Below, piece after piece: positions 43,359 through 52,533 of a stretch of 64,000 nucleotides of DNA. The stretch is taken from positions 3,658,001 to 3,722,000 of the forward strand of contig NZ_CP133018.1 in assembly GCF_030866785.1 (NCBI RefSeq), written 5' to 3'. The DNA is from Agromyces protaetiae. GTDB taxonomy: Bacteria; Actinomycetota; Actinomycetes; Actinomycetales; Microbacteriaceae. Each line of letters begins with the position of its first letter. Within the stretch, counting starts at the first letter, position 1. The notes beneath the pieces were generated by a model that saw only the letters and a program-made list of their open reading frames with translations, made no database searches and had not been told where the DNA came from. A program made the translations under genes and the position numbers.

Positions 43359-44305
43359 AGCTGCTCGTCCCCGACCACGTGGCCTTCGAGACCACGATCC
43401 CGGGTGTCGTCGTCGTCCCGTTCGACCCCACCGTCCCGATCCCCGACGAGCACACCGACGCACAGGGCCTCGTGGGGTGGGGCATGCCGAACGAGCTCTT
43501 CGCCGACGCGGCGTCGCGCCTCGGCCGGCTCGAATGGCTCCAGCTGCTCTCGGCGGGCAGCGATGCCGCCCTCGCGGCCGGCTTCCGGCCCGAGGTCGCC
43601 ATTATGAGCGGCCGGTCGTTGCACGACGCCCCGGTCGCCGAGCATGCGCTCGCGCTGACCCTTGCCGCGGCACGCCGCCTGCACTCACTCGTCCGGGCGC
43701 AGATCGGCCACCGCTGGGCCGGCGAGTTCGGCGGGATCCAGCCCGAGCCCAGCCCCGGGCTGTTCTCCACGCTCCGCAACGCCAACGTCGTCATCTGGGG
43801 ATACGGCAGCATCGGCTCGACGCTCTCACCGCACCTCATCGCGCTCGGCGCCGACGTCACGGGCGTGGCGACCCGTACGCGCACCGCGGGCGACGTCCAG
43901 GTGGTGACCCCGGCCCAGCTGCCGCAGATCCTGCCCTCGGCCGACGTGCTGATCATGATCCTGCCGTCGACCCCGCAGACCGACGGCGCGCTCGACGCCG
44001 ACCTGATCGCGGCGCTCCCGGCCCACGCGTGGGTCGTGAACGTGGGCCGCGGCAGCACCATCGACGAATCCGCGCTGATCGACGCGCTCCGCGACGGGCG
44101 GATCGGCGGCGCCGCGCTCGACGTGACCGTGCAGGAACCGCTTCCGCCGAGCTCCCCACTCTGGGACCTGACGAACGTCATCCTCACGCCGCACTCGGCG
44201 GGCGGTCGCCCGCTCGGCGCGGCCGAGCTCATCGAGGAGAACCTCACCGCCCACCTGCGCGGCACCCCGCTGCGCAACCTCGTCACCCCACGCAGAGAGG
44301 CCTGA
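43355..44305 (+). CDS. D-2-hydroxyacid dehydrogenase
   Basis: A 316-residue D-isomer-specific 2-hydroxyacid dehydrogenase. NAD-binding loop GYGSIGSTLSPHL, catalytic Arg in VNVGRGSTIDESAL, Glu in DVTVQEPLPPSSPLW and His in ILTPHSAGGRP are all in place. It interconverts a 2-keto acid and a D-2-hydroxy acid. It overlaps the Ldh2 gene by four bases and is separated from the decarboxylase gene by two bases, a tight three-gene operon. Two distinct 2-keto-acid reductases side by side suggest successive steps on one sugar acid. Confidence 0.9.
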   Translation: MKLLVPDHVAFETTIPGVVVVPFDPTVPIPDEHTDAQGLVGWGMPNELFADAASRLGRLEWLQLLSAGSDAALAAGFRPEVAIMSGRSLHDAPVAEHALALTLAAARRLHSLVRAQIGHRWAGEFGGIQPEPSPGLFSTLRNANVVIWGYGSIGSTLSPHLIALGADVTGVATRTRTAGDVQVVTPAQLPQILPSADVLIMILPSTPQTDGALDADLIAALPAHAWVVNVGRGSTIDESALIDALRDGRIGGAALDVTVQEPLPPSSPLWDLTNVILTPHSAGGRPLGAAELIEENLTAHLRGTPLRNLVTPRREA

Positions 44306-44307
44306 CC

Positions 44308-45042
44308 GTGTCGACGTCCATCCGCCAGCTCACCCGCGAGACCCTCACCAGGCCACTCGTGCAGATCTCGCTCGACCTGACCAACAATGCCGAGGCCCTC
44401 CGCACCGCGGCCATCGCCGTCGAGGCCGGGGCCGACTGGATCGAGGTCGGCACCCCGCTCGTGCTGGCCGAGGGCCTGCACGCCGTGCGCGCGCTGCGCA
44501 AGGAGTTCCCCGACCATCCGCTCATCGTGGACCTGAAGACCATGGACGGCGGCTACCTCGAGGCCGAGATGATGGGCGATGCCGGCGCGGACGCCGTGAT
44601 CGTCATGGGCCGCGCCCACGATGCGACCGTCGACGCCGTGGTCGCCGCGGGCGACCGGTTCGGCATGCTGGTCATGGGCGATGACCTCGGCGCACCCGAT
44701 CGGGTCGCGGAGTGCGCACGCCTGGAGTCGCTCGGGGTCGGCATGGTCATCCACCACATCGGCTACGACCACCGGAACGCCCACCCCGACTGGGGTCTCA
44801 CTCCGCTGACGGATCTCGAGGCGATCGTCGCCGCGACCACGGTCCCGGTGCAGGCCGTCGGCGGACTCACCATCGATCAGGCGGTGGGATGCCCCGAGAT
44901 CGGCGCGCCGGTCGTCGTGTTCGGCGCGCCGCTGGCGATCGACGGCAAGTCGTTCTCGGCCGCCGACGGCGATCTGCTCGGCGTGCTCACCGAGGCGTGC
45001 GACCGGGTGCACCGCGCGCCCATCCGCTACCCCGCGCGCTGA
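44308..45042 (+). CDS. HUMPS-family decarboxylase/aldolase (hexulose-6-phosphate synthase-like)
   Basis: A 244-residue TIM barrel of the OMP-decarboxylase suprafamily. The active-site DxKxxD is present as VDLKTMDGG, followed by GADAVIVMG and VIHHIGYDHR. EVGTPLVLAEGLHAVRALRKEFP matches the 3-hexulose-6-phosphate synthase / 3-keto-L-gulonate-6-phosphate decarboxylase group. The phosphate-binding end is unusual: GGL is followed by VVVFGAPLAIDGKSFSAADGD rather than a standard GxxI loop, and no kinase is encoded nearby. The substrate may therefore differ from known members. GTG start, two bases after the preceding stop. Confidence 0.83.
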   Translation: MSTSIRQLTRETLTRPLVQISLDLTNNAEALRTAAIAVEAGADWIEVGTPLVLAEGLHAVRALRKEFPDHPLIVDLKTMDGGYLEAEMMGDAGADAVIVMGRAHDATVDAVVAAGDRFGMLVMGDDLGAPDRVAECARLESLGVGMVIHHIGYDHRNAHPDWGLTPLTDLEAIVAATTVPVQAVGGLTIDQAVGCPEIGAPVVVFGAPLAIDGKSFSAADGDLLGVLTEACDRVHRAPIRYPAR

Positions 45043-45049
45043 TGCCGTG

Positions 45050-45080
45050 CCCGGCGGCCGGAGGGGTTCCGGCCGCCGGG
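45050..45080 (+). terminator. hairpin after the HUMPS decarboxylase operon
   Basis: CCCGGCGGCCGGA (45050-45062) and TCCGGCCGCCGGG (45068-45080), a 13-bp perfect stem with a 5-base loop, seven bases after the stop. Confidence 0.75.
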
Positions 45081-45089
45081 CCGACTCGC

Positions 45090-45150
45090 TAGGGTCAGGG
45101 CCGACGCGCTCGACGAGGAGGGCGACGGTGTGACCGGCGCGACGACCTGA
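45090..45150 (+). other. orphan expression signal with six-codon ORF
   Basis: TAGGGT (45090-45095) could be a -10; GAGGAGGGCGACG (45116-45128) is a strong ribosome binding site; GTG at 45130 opens a frame of six codons ending in TGA (45148-45150). No gene follows, as the next is convergent. It looks like the start of a deleted gene or a leader peptide. Speculative. Confidence 0.3.
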
Positions 45151-45186
45151 CCGGCGCACGTCGCACGACGCGCGCGCCGCGAGCCG

Positions 45187-45963
45187 CTATGCGCGGGTGG
45201 GAAGCGTCAGGATCTCACACCCGCGGTCCGTGATCGCGATGGTGTGCTCGGAGTGGGCTGCACGAGCGCCGGTCGCACTGCGCAGCGTCCAGCCGTCGGC
45301 GTCGGTGACGAACTCGTCAGTGTCGGCCATCACCCACGGCTCGAGCGCCAGGAGAAGACCGGGCCGGAGCCGGTAGCCCCGCCCGGGTCGCCCGACATTC
45401 GCAACATGAGGGTCCTGATGCATCGTCGAACCGATTCCGTGACCACCGAAGTCCGTGTTCACGGTGAACCCAGCCGAGAGCAGCACCTCGCCGATCGCCG
45501 AGGAGATGTCTCCGATTCGTGCGCCCGGGCGGGCTGCCGCGATGCCGGCGGCGAGCGCATGTTCGGTCGCCTCGATCAGTGCGAGGTCGGAGACGGTCGC
45601 CGACCCGCCGATCACGAAGCTGATGGCTGCGTCGGCCGCGATCCCGTCCTTGGACACCGCGAGGTCGAGCGTCAGAAGGTCCCCGTCGGCGAGCGCGTAG
45701 TCGTGCGGCATCCCGTGCAGCACGGCGTCGTTGACCGCCGTGCAGATGTAGTGGCCGAACCTGCCGGGCGCGAACGACGGAGCGTAATCGACGTAACACG
45801 ATCGCGCGCCGGCCTTCACGATCATCTCCTGCGTCCACCGGTCGATCTCTCGCAGGTTCGTTCCCACCCGACTGCGGGTCTTGAGGGTCTGCAGAATGTC
45901 CGCGACCAGTGCTCCGGCCACCCGCGCGCGGTCGACTTCGCGCGGGGAGAGTATTTGAATCAT
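45187..45963 (-). CDS. map: type I methionine aminopeptidase, probable accessory copy
   Basis: A 258-residue metallo-aminopeptidase removing initiator Met. The pita-bread fold is complete: VNDAVLHGMPHDYAL with the active His, LLTLDLAVSKDGIAADAAISF with two metal Asp, FGGHGIGSTMHQDPHV with metal His, LLALEPWV and HSEHTIAIT with metal Glu. It lacks the N-terminal zinc-finger or linker extension. The ATG at 45963 lies six bases after a TATGGT -10, so the mRNA is leaderless. It is divergent from an XRE regulator, with two TACCGGTA palindromes between. A housekeeping map usually sits near secY/infA, which is not here, hence an accessory copy by inference. Confidence 0.9.
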   Translation of the reverse strand: MIQILSPREVDRARVAGALVADILQTLKTRSRVGTNLREIDRWTQEMIVKAGARSCYVDYAPSFAPGRFGHYICTAVNDAVLHGMPHDYALADGDLLTLDLAVSKDGIAADAAISFVIGGSATVSDLALIEATEHALAAGIAAARPGARIGDISSAIGEVLLSAGFTVNTDFGGHGIGSTMHQDPHVANVGRPGRGYRLRPGLLLALEPWVMADTDEFVTDADGWTLRSATGARAAHSEHTIAITDRGCEILTLPTRA

Positions 45964-45969
45964 CCAATA

Positions 45970-46002
45970 ACCATACCGGTACAATCATACCGGTACTAGA
46001 AT
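45970..46002. promoter_or_regulatory. divergent leaderless promoters with twin TACCGGTA operators
   Basis: CATACCGGTAC occurs twice (45972-45982 and 45986-45996), 14 bp centre to centre; each contains the palindrome TACCGGTA. The first overlaps the map -10 (TATGGT, 45975-45970 minus); the second abuts the regulator -10 (TAGAAT, 45997-46002). A dimeric XRE protein bound to both would repress both genes. Confidence 0.75.
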
Positions 46003-46008
46003 CGTCGC

Positions 46009-46302
46009 ATGATGGTCAGGCTTCCACTCTCCCCTGACGAGGTCGAACGCGGTCAGCGGTTGGGCGCGCTCCTGCGCCGTGCCCGGGGTGAACGCTCGAT
46101 GCTCGCCATCGCGATTGACGCAGGCATCTCGCCTGAGACCCTGCGGAAGATCGAGACGGGGCGGATCGCAACGCCCGCGTTCCCGACCGTCGCTGCGATC
46201 GCCGGCGTACTGGGGCTCTCACTCGACGCCGTGTGGGCCGACCTCAACGGCCCGGTGGGCACCGCGCCTCCGCCGCCGGCGGCCGACCTCCGAGTTTCGT
46301 GA
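46009..46302 (+). CDS. XRE-family transcriptional regulator
   Basis: A 97-residue single-domain Cro/CI-type regulator. The HTH is LGALLRRARGERSMLAIAIDAGISPETLRKIETGRIATPAFPTVAAIAGVLGLS, with recognition helix SPETLRKIE. The C-terminal 15 residues are Pro/Ala-rich. There is no separate ligand domain. The ATG at 46009 follows TAGAAT by six bases (leaderless). It shares a control region with the divergent map gene and most probably represses it; the inducing signal is unknown. Confidence 0.88.
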   Translation: MMVRLPLSPDEVERGQRLGALLRRARGERSMLAIAIDAGISPETLRKIETGRIATPAFPTVAAIAGVLGLSLDAVWADLNGPVGTAPPPPAADLRVS

Positions 46303-46373
46303 CGCCCCGGGGTTGCGGCCGCCCGCAGCGCGCGTAGGGTCGGCCCCAACACGCGGATGGAAGGTTACGGGAG

Positions 46374-46973
46374 ATGAGCTCGATCGTGGTGCAGACGTTT
46401 CTGACCCTCGACGGCGTCGCGCAGGCGCCGGGCGGTTCCGAGGAGGACCGCGAAGACGGCTTCGAGCATGGCGGGTGGCAGTTCACCTACGACATGGCCG
46501 AGGTCGGCGAGTTGGTGGGCGAGTGGGAGTCGAAGACGGAGGCGCTCCTGCTCGGCCGCAAGACGTATGACATCTTCTCGAACTCCTGGGGTGTGTGGGA
46601 CGAGGACGCCGAGGGGCCGGAAGGCGACCTCACCAGGCTCTACAACCGGGTTCCGAAGTACGTCGCGTCGCGCACGTTGACCGAGCTCGGCTGGCAGAAC
46701 TCGCACCTGCTCGGAGACGACGTCCCCGCCGCGGTGGCCGGCCTGCGCGACGAACCGGGCGGCGAGATCCGCGTCTGGGGCAGCACCGTCCTGATCAAGA
46801 GCCTGGCCGAGCACGACCTGATCGACGAGTATCGGCTCGTCGTCTACCCGCTCGTGATCGGCACCGGCAAGCGGCTGTTCTCGGACGGGTTCCCCTTCAG
46901 CCGGCTCGCCCTGGCCGACAGCCGGACGCTCGACGGGGGCGTCGTCGTCAGCACGTACCGCCGCGCCACCTGA
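46374..46973 (+). CDS. dihydrofolate reductase-like (RibD C-terminal family) protein
   Basis: A 199-residue reductase-fold protein. It opens with IVVQTFLTLDGVAQAPGG, and has ALLLGRKTYDIFSNSWG, KYVASRTLTELGWQNSHLL, IRVWGSTVLIKSLAEHDLIDEYRL and VIGTGKRLFSDG, as in the YyaP-like group. Substrate unknown. The ATG at 46374 follows GGGAG; TAGGGT at 46335-46340 is a candidate -10. The last 14 bases, including the TGA, are the first unit of a tandem repeat that continues beyond the gene. A second family member lies at 22756-23319. Confidence 0.87.
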   Translation: MSSIVVQTFLTLDGVAQAPGGSEEDREDGFEHGGWQFTYDMAEVGELVGEWESKTEALLLGRKTYDIFSNSWGVWDEDAEGPEGDLTRLYNRVPKYVASRTLTELGWQNSHLLGDDVPAAVAGLRDEPGGEIRVWGSTVLIKSLAEHDLIDEYRLVVYPLVIGTGKRLFSDGFPFSRLALADSRTLDGGVVVSTYRRAT

Positions 46974-47001
46974 GCCGCACCACCTGAGCCGCGCCACCTG
47001 A
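46960..47001 (+). repeat. 14-bp tandem repeat spanning a stop codon
   Basis: GCCGCGCCACCTGA at 46960-46973, 46974-46987 (one change) and 46988-47001, then a partial fourth unit. The first unit carries the TGA of the preceding gene. The word CCGCGCCACCTG also occurs in the kinase-linker repeat at 3308-3319. Confidence 0.85.
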
Positions 47002-47038
47002 GCCGCGCCACGACTCAGCACGGCACGACAGTGCGCGC

Positions 47039-47093
47039 GAACGGTCGCGGATGGCGGGTCCGGTCGCTGGACACCCGCCATCCGCGACCGTTC
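47039..47093. terminator. 21-bp perfect hairpin between convergent genes
   Basis: Arms 47039-47059 (GAACGGTCGCGG...GGCGGGT) and 47073-47093 are exact complements over 21 bp with a 13-base loop. It separates the reductase-like gene from convergent terC and can act on both strands. Confidence 0.75.
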
Positions 47094-47099
47094 GGCGCG

Positions 47100-48161
47100 T
47101 CAGTCCCGCGCGGGCTCGCTCGCGCGGTCTCCCGTGGGCTCGCTCGGGTCGGCCGTCTGGATGGGCTCGCCGGCGAACTCCTCGCGATCCGCCTTTGCGG
47201 CGTCGCCGCGGGTCTTCACGAGGCTCGCGACGGTGGCGACCGCGATGGTCGCGCCGATGAAGGACAACGAGAACCAGATCGGGATCTCGGGCGCCCATTC
47301 GACGCCCTGGCCACCGTTGATGAACGGCAGCTCGTTCACGTGCAGGGCGTGCAGCACGAGCTTGACACCGATGAAGCCGAGGATGACCGCAAGACCCTGC
47401 GCGAGGTACACGAGGCGCTCGAGCAGGCCGCCGATGAGGAAGTAGAGCTGCCGGAGCCCCATCAGTGCGAACGCGTTCGCCGTGAAGACGAGGTACGCCT
47501 CCTCGGTGAGCCCGTAGATCGCGGGGATCGAGTCGAGCGCGAAGACGAGGTCGATGAAGCCGATCGCGATGATCGTGAGGAGCATCGGCGTGACGAAGCG
47601 CTTGCCACCCTGCTTGACGGTGAGCTTGTCCTCGTGGAACTCGTCGGTGACGGGGAGGATGCGGCGCACGAAGCGCATGAACCGGTTGTTCGCCGGGTTC
47701 GTCTCGTGGTCGCCGAACGCCTGCCGGTACGCCAGCACGAGCAGCAGCGCGCCGAACAGGTAGAAGGCCCATGAGAAGTTCTCGATCAGCGCCGCGCCCG
47801 CGGCGATGAACGCGCCGCGAAGGATCAGCGCGATCACGATGCCGATCATCAGCACCTTCTGCTGATACTTCTTCGGCACCGCGAAGCCCGTCATGACGAT
47901 GAGGAACACGAACAGGTTGTCGATCGACAGCGCCTTCTCGGTCAAGTACCCCGCGAAGTACTCACCACCGAAGCCCCAGCCCGAGACCATGCCGACGCCG
48001 ACGCCGAAGATCAGGGCGAGGCTGATGTAGAACACCGACCAGCGAGCGGACTCGCCGATCGTGGGCTCGTGCGGCTTGCGCACGTGCGCGAAGAACTCGT
48101 AGACGAAGAACGCGATCGTGATGGCGATCGTGATCGCCCAGACCAGGGGCGTGACCTGCAT
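47100..48161 (-). CDS. TerC family membrane protein (Alx/MeeF-like, manganese export)
   Basis: A 353-residue integral membrane protein with about seven to nine helices. TerC marks are KALSIDNLFVFLIVMTGFAVP, VFALDSIPAIYGLTEEAYLVFTANAFALMGLRQLYF and KLVLHALHVNELPF; acidic residues in the first two are those linked to metal transport. The C-terminal 40 residues are a charged tail. Related proteins (Alx, MeeF/MeeY) export Mn2+, and their genes are commonly controlled by yybP-ykoY riboswitches. A matching element lies 33 bases upstream of this ATG, which strengthens the manganese assignment over tellurite resistance. Confidence 0.9.
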   Translation of the reverse strand: MQVTPLVWAITIAITIAFFVYEFFAHVRKPHEPTIGESARWSVFYISLALIFGVGVGMVSGWGFGGEYFAGYLTEKALSIDNLFVFLIVMTGFAVPKKYQQKVLMIGIVIALILRGAFIAAGAALIENFSWAFYLFGALLLVLAYRQAFGDHETNPANNRFMRFVRRILPVTDEFHEDKLTVKQGGKRFVTPMLLTIIAIGFIDLVFALDSIPAIYGLTEEAYLVFTANAFALMGLRQLYFLIGGLLERLVYLAQGLAVILGFIGVKLVLHALHVNELPFINGGQGVEWAPEIPIWFSLSFIGATIAVATVASLVKTRGDAAKADREEFAGEPIQTADPSEPTGDRASEPARD

Positions 48162-48193
48162 GGGTACTCCAGACGTCGGCGGACTGATGTCGC

Positions 48194-48290
48194 CAAGGTC
48201 TTCTCCATCTCACGGTCGTGAGACCGACGGCCCGAAACGCATCGATGCGTTCGTATTGACGAGCTCGCCGCGGAGGAGTACTCCCCTTGT
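48194..48290 (-). ncRNA. yybP-ykoY-type manganese riboswitch upstream of terC
   Basis: On the minus strand, AAGGGGAGTA near 48289-48280 is followed about 80 bases later by GAAGACCTTG (48203-48194). CAAGG (48289-48285) pairs with CCTTG (48198-48194), closing the element as P1. The AAGGGGAGUA and AGACCUU segments are the conserved parts of the yybP-ykoY RNA, which senses Mn2+ and typically precedes TerC-type genes. Inner GC-rich stems (for example CGCATCGATGCG, 48249-48238) fit the hairpin arms. It ends 32 bases before the terC ATG. Not tested against a covariance model. Confidence 0.72.
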
Positions 48291-48320
48291 TCTCGTCTAC
48301 CCTACCTCGTCTCGCCGACC

Positions 48321-48362
48321 GTCGCGGTCGACCCCCGGTAGGTCGCGGTCGACCCCCAGTAG
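48321..48362 (+). repeat. 21-bp tandem duplication
   Basis: GTCGCGGTCGACCCCCGGTAG (read in two parts, 48321-48330 and 48331-48341) is followed by a copy with one change (48342-48362). It lies just upstream of the terC promoter region. Confidence 0.85.
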
Positions 48363-48461
48363 AGGGGTGTTGTCGTGCCCGAATTCAGGCTGTGAGAATT
48401 TGCGCATACCGTGCGGTGAATCGGGGACGCCTCATCCCCGGGGGGTCACCGAGCGGTCGTG

Positions 48462-48489
48462 CGGAGATCCGTCGGGGGACGGATCTCCG
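48462..48489 (-). terminator. hairpin after clpB
   Basis: CGGAGATCCGTC (48462-48473), loop GGGG, GACGGATCTCCG (48478-48489): a 12-bp perfect stem about 75 bases after the clpB stop on the minus strand. Confidence 0.7.
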
Positions 48490-48499
48490 CCCCACAGCC

Positions 48500-48563
48500 C
48501 GCGACGACCGGTCAGTCGCGACGACCGGGGCAGCCGCGACGACCAGTCAGCCGCGACGACCGG

Positions 48564-48568
<5 letters not shown>
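48500..48568 (+). repeat. four 17-18-bp tandem repeats at the clpB 3' end
   Basis: Units CGCGACGACCGGTCAGT-like start at 48500, 48517, 48535 and 48552, differing at a few positions. The last unit contains the clpB stop codon and the end of its coding sequence, so the array grew outward from the gene end. Confidence 0.85.
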
Positions 48569-50777
<2,209 letters not shown>

Positions 50778-50800
50778 GGTGAGTTCCCTTCCACTTCAAA

Positions 50801-50821
50801 CTTGAGTCTATTGAACTCAAC
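50801..50821. promoter_or_regulatory. HAIR box (HspR operator) upstream of clpB
   Basis: CTTGAGT-N7-ACTCAAC, matching the known HspR inverted repeat CTTGAGT-N7-ACTCAAG at 13 of 14 arm positions, 24 bases upstream of the clpB ATG. HspR represses dnaK/clpB in actinobacteria and is released on heat shock. Confidence 0.88.
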
Positions 50822-50935
50822 TTTGCCCGCGAGGTCAAGACCCCGTGGCCGGACCTTCGGGGAACGTTCGGGAACTTCATGGTTTTGCAAGGAAAACTGA
50901 AAGGCGTCACCGTCTCGCGAGCACCGGGGAGCCGC

Positions 50936-51640
50936 ATGCAGAAGCGCACCAAGATCATCGTCGCCTCGATCGTCGCGGGGGTGGTCGTGCTCGGCGCGAC
51001 CGCCGCCATCGCCGGCCCGATCATCTACCGCGACGTCATCGTCGGCGAGGCCGAGGCGGCGCCGAGCGTCACCGCGGCGCCGAGCGCGTCGGCCGAGACC
51101 GGCTCGACCGACACCGCGGACCTGTCGGGTGCCTGGGCGGTCGGGTCGGGATCGTACGCGGGCTACCGCGTCGACGAGGTCTTGAACGGCACGGATGTCA
51201 CGGTCGTCGGCCGCACCGAGCAGGTGACGGGCGCGCTGCAGGTCGAGGGGCTCTCGCTCACGGCCGCCGAACTCACGGTCGACGTCGCGTCGATCGAGAC
51301 GGACTCGGGCAACCGCGACGACTACTTCCGCGAGAACGCCGTGCGCGTCGACGAGCACCCGACCGCGACGTTCGTGCTGACCGAGGCGATCACGACCGAC
51401 GAGGCACCCGCCGTGGGCGAGGTGCAGACCATCCAGGCGACCGGCGACCTCACACTCGCCGGCGTCACCCGGTCGGTGACGGTCGAGCTGGAGGCCGTGC
51501 TGAACGGCGAAACCGGTCAGGTCGCCGGGAGCATCCCGATCACGTTCGCCGACTTCGGCGTCGAGGCGCCCAACCTCGGCTTCGTGTCGGTCGAGCCGAC
51601 CGGCTTCATCGAGTTCTCGCTCGAGCTCGAGCGCGCGTAG
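50936..51640 (+). CDS. YceI family lipocalin-like membrane-anchored protein
   Basis: A 234-residue protein with an N-terminal membrane anchor (residues about 7-30, IIVASIVAGVVVLGATAAIAG), a Ser/Ala/Thr linker, then a YceI domain of about 170 residues: GSYAGYRVDEVLNG, VEGLSLTAAELTVDVASIETDSGNRDDYF, ATFVLTEA, ATGDLTLAGVTRSVTVELEA and ITFADFGVEAPNLGFVSVEP. YceI proteins bind isoprenoid-like lipids in the envelope. The ATG at 50936 follows GGGGAG and gives a clean anchor; an ATG at 50879 would add 19 residues. It is divergent from clpB, so the HAIR region lies upstream of both. Confidence 0.9.
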   Translation: MQKRTKIIVASIVAGVVVLGATAAIAGPIIYRDVIVGEAEAAPSVTAAPSASAETGSTDTADLSGAWAVGSGSYAGYRVDEVLNGTDVTVVGRTEQVTGALQVEGLSLTAAELTVDVASIETDSGNRDDYFRENAVRVDEHPTATFVLTEAITTDEAPAVGEVQTIQATGDLTLAGVTRSVTVELEAVLNGETGQVAGSIPITFADFGVEAPNLGFVSVEPTGFIEFSLELERA

Positions 51641-51733
51641 CGCGGAGGCATCCGCCCGCGCGCTCGCTCGCTCGCCCACTGCACGCCCGGCCGCTGGGCG
51701 TCGGACAGCCGCGCCTCGATCAGCAGCGCCTCA

Positions 51734-51798
51734 GAAAGTGGGATGCACGTCACATCCTGGGACGGAGTGCGGATCGGCAGACGTTCCAACCCACTTTC
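51734..51798. repeat. long-spaced inverted repeat
   Basis: GAAAGTGGG (51734-51742) and CCCACTTTC (51790-51798) flank 47 bases, within the 218-base gap between the YceI and convergent GNAT genes. A short nested stem GGATG/CATCC lies inside. It could be a bidirectional terminator or a remnant; weak evidence. Confidence 0.4.
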
Positions 51799-51858
51799 CG
51801 ACTTCCAACGCGCGGCGGGAGGCGGTCCGGAGTGGCGCTCTGCGAGACCGAGACCGGG

Positions 51859-52470
51859 TCAGCGCCGAAGGGATCGCGCGAGACGGGCGTCGAGACCGAG
51901 CCTGACCGTCGGCCATTCGTCGTCGGTGATCGAGAAGACGACCGTGTCGCGCAGGGTGCCGTCCTCGAAGACCGTGTGCTTGCGCAGGACGCCGTCCTGC
52001 TTCGCGCCCAGGCGCGCGATCGCGGCGCGCGACTGGTGGTTGTGCCAGTGCGTCCGGAACTCGACCGCGATGCAGTGCAGATCGTCGAACGCCCGTGCGA
52101 GCAGCAGCCGCTTCGCCTCGGCGTTGATGCCGGTGCGCTGCGCCTCGACTCCGAGCCAGGTCGAGCCGATCTCCAGACGCCGGTTCCCGGGGTCGAGGTG
52201 GAGGTAGGTCGTCATGCCGATCGCCCGGCCGGTCCGAGCATCGACGACGGCCCACGGCGCCATCTTCCCATCGGCGTGCAGTCGCCGCCGGCGCTCGATC
52301 TCCGCGACCATGCCGTCGGGCGACGGGATGCGCGTGTACCACGTGCGCCAGAGCTCGTCGACGGCCACCGCCTCGGCGAGTGCGTCGGCGTGGTCGACCG
52401 AGAGGGGCTCGAGGCGCGTCAGCGATCCCGAGAGCGTCGGTGTCGAGGCGAAGTCCGTATCAGCATGCAC
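51859..52470 (-). CDS. GNAT family N-acetyltransferase (RimJ/RimL-like)
   Basis: A 203-residue acetyltransferase. The fold shows LTRLEPLSVDHADALAEAV, APWAVVDARTGRAIGMTTYLHL, RRLEIGSTWLGVEAQRTGINAEAKRLLLARAF with the acetyl-CoA loop (QRTGINAEAK), CIAVEFRTHWHNHQSRAAIARLGAKQDGVLRKH and a final VFSITDDEWP. This is the class that acetylates protein N-termini or small molecules. Substrate unknown. ATG 52470. It converges with the YceI gene. Confidence 0.9.
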   Translation of the reverse strand: MHADTDFASTPTLSGSLTRLEPLSVDHADALAEAVAVDELWRTWYTRIPSPDGMVAEIERRRRLHADGKMAPWAVVDARTGRAIGMTTYLHLDPGNRRLEIGSTWLGVEAQRTGINAEAKRLLLARAFDDLHCIAVEFRTHWHNHQSRAAIARLGAKQDGVLRKHTVFEDGTLRDTVVFSITDDEWPTVRLGLDARLARSLRR

Positions 52471-52533
52471 GAGGCCACGGTACCGTCGACCGCGGTGCGC
52501 TTCGCGCCGGTCACGTATGCGCCGTCGCCGGCC

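Larger units (their letters stand above)
48162..48563. other. 402-base gap between clpB and terC
   Basis: No gene. Reading in the direction of transcription (minus): a 17-bp repeat array at the clpB end, the clpB terminator hairpin, GC-rich sequence, a 21-bp tandem duplication, then the riboswitch and terC. The promoter of terC should lie about 48290-48345, where CTACC/TAGGGT-like words occur (minus-strand TAGGGT at 48303-48298). Confidence 0.5.

Noticed and set aside
47100..48161. Tellurite-resistance assignment for TerC
   Set aside because: No terB/D/E/Z genes nearby, and the riboswitch-like leader points to manganese; the family name alone does not support tellurite resistance.
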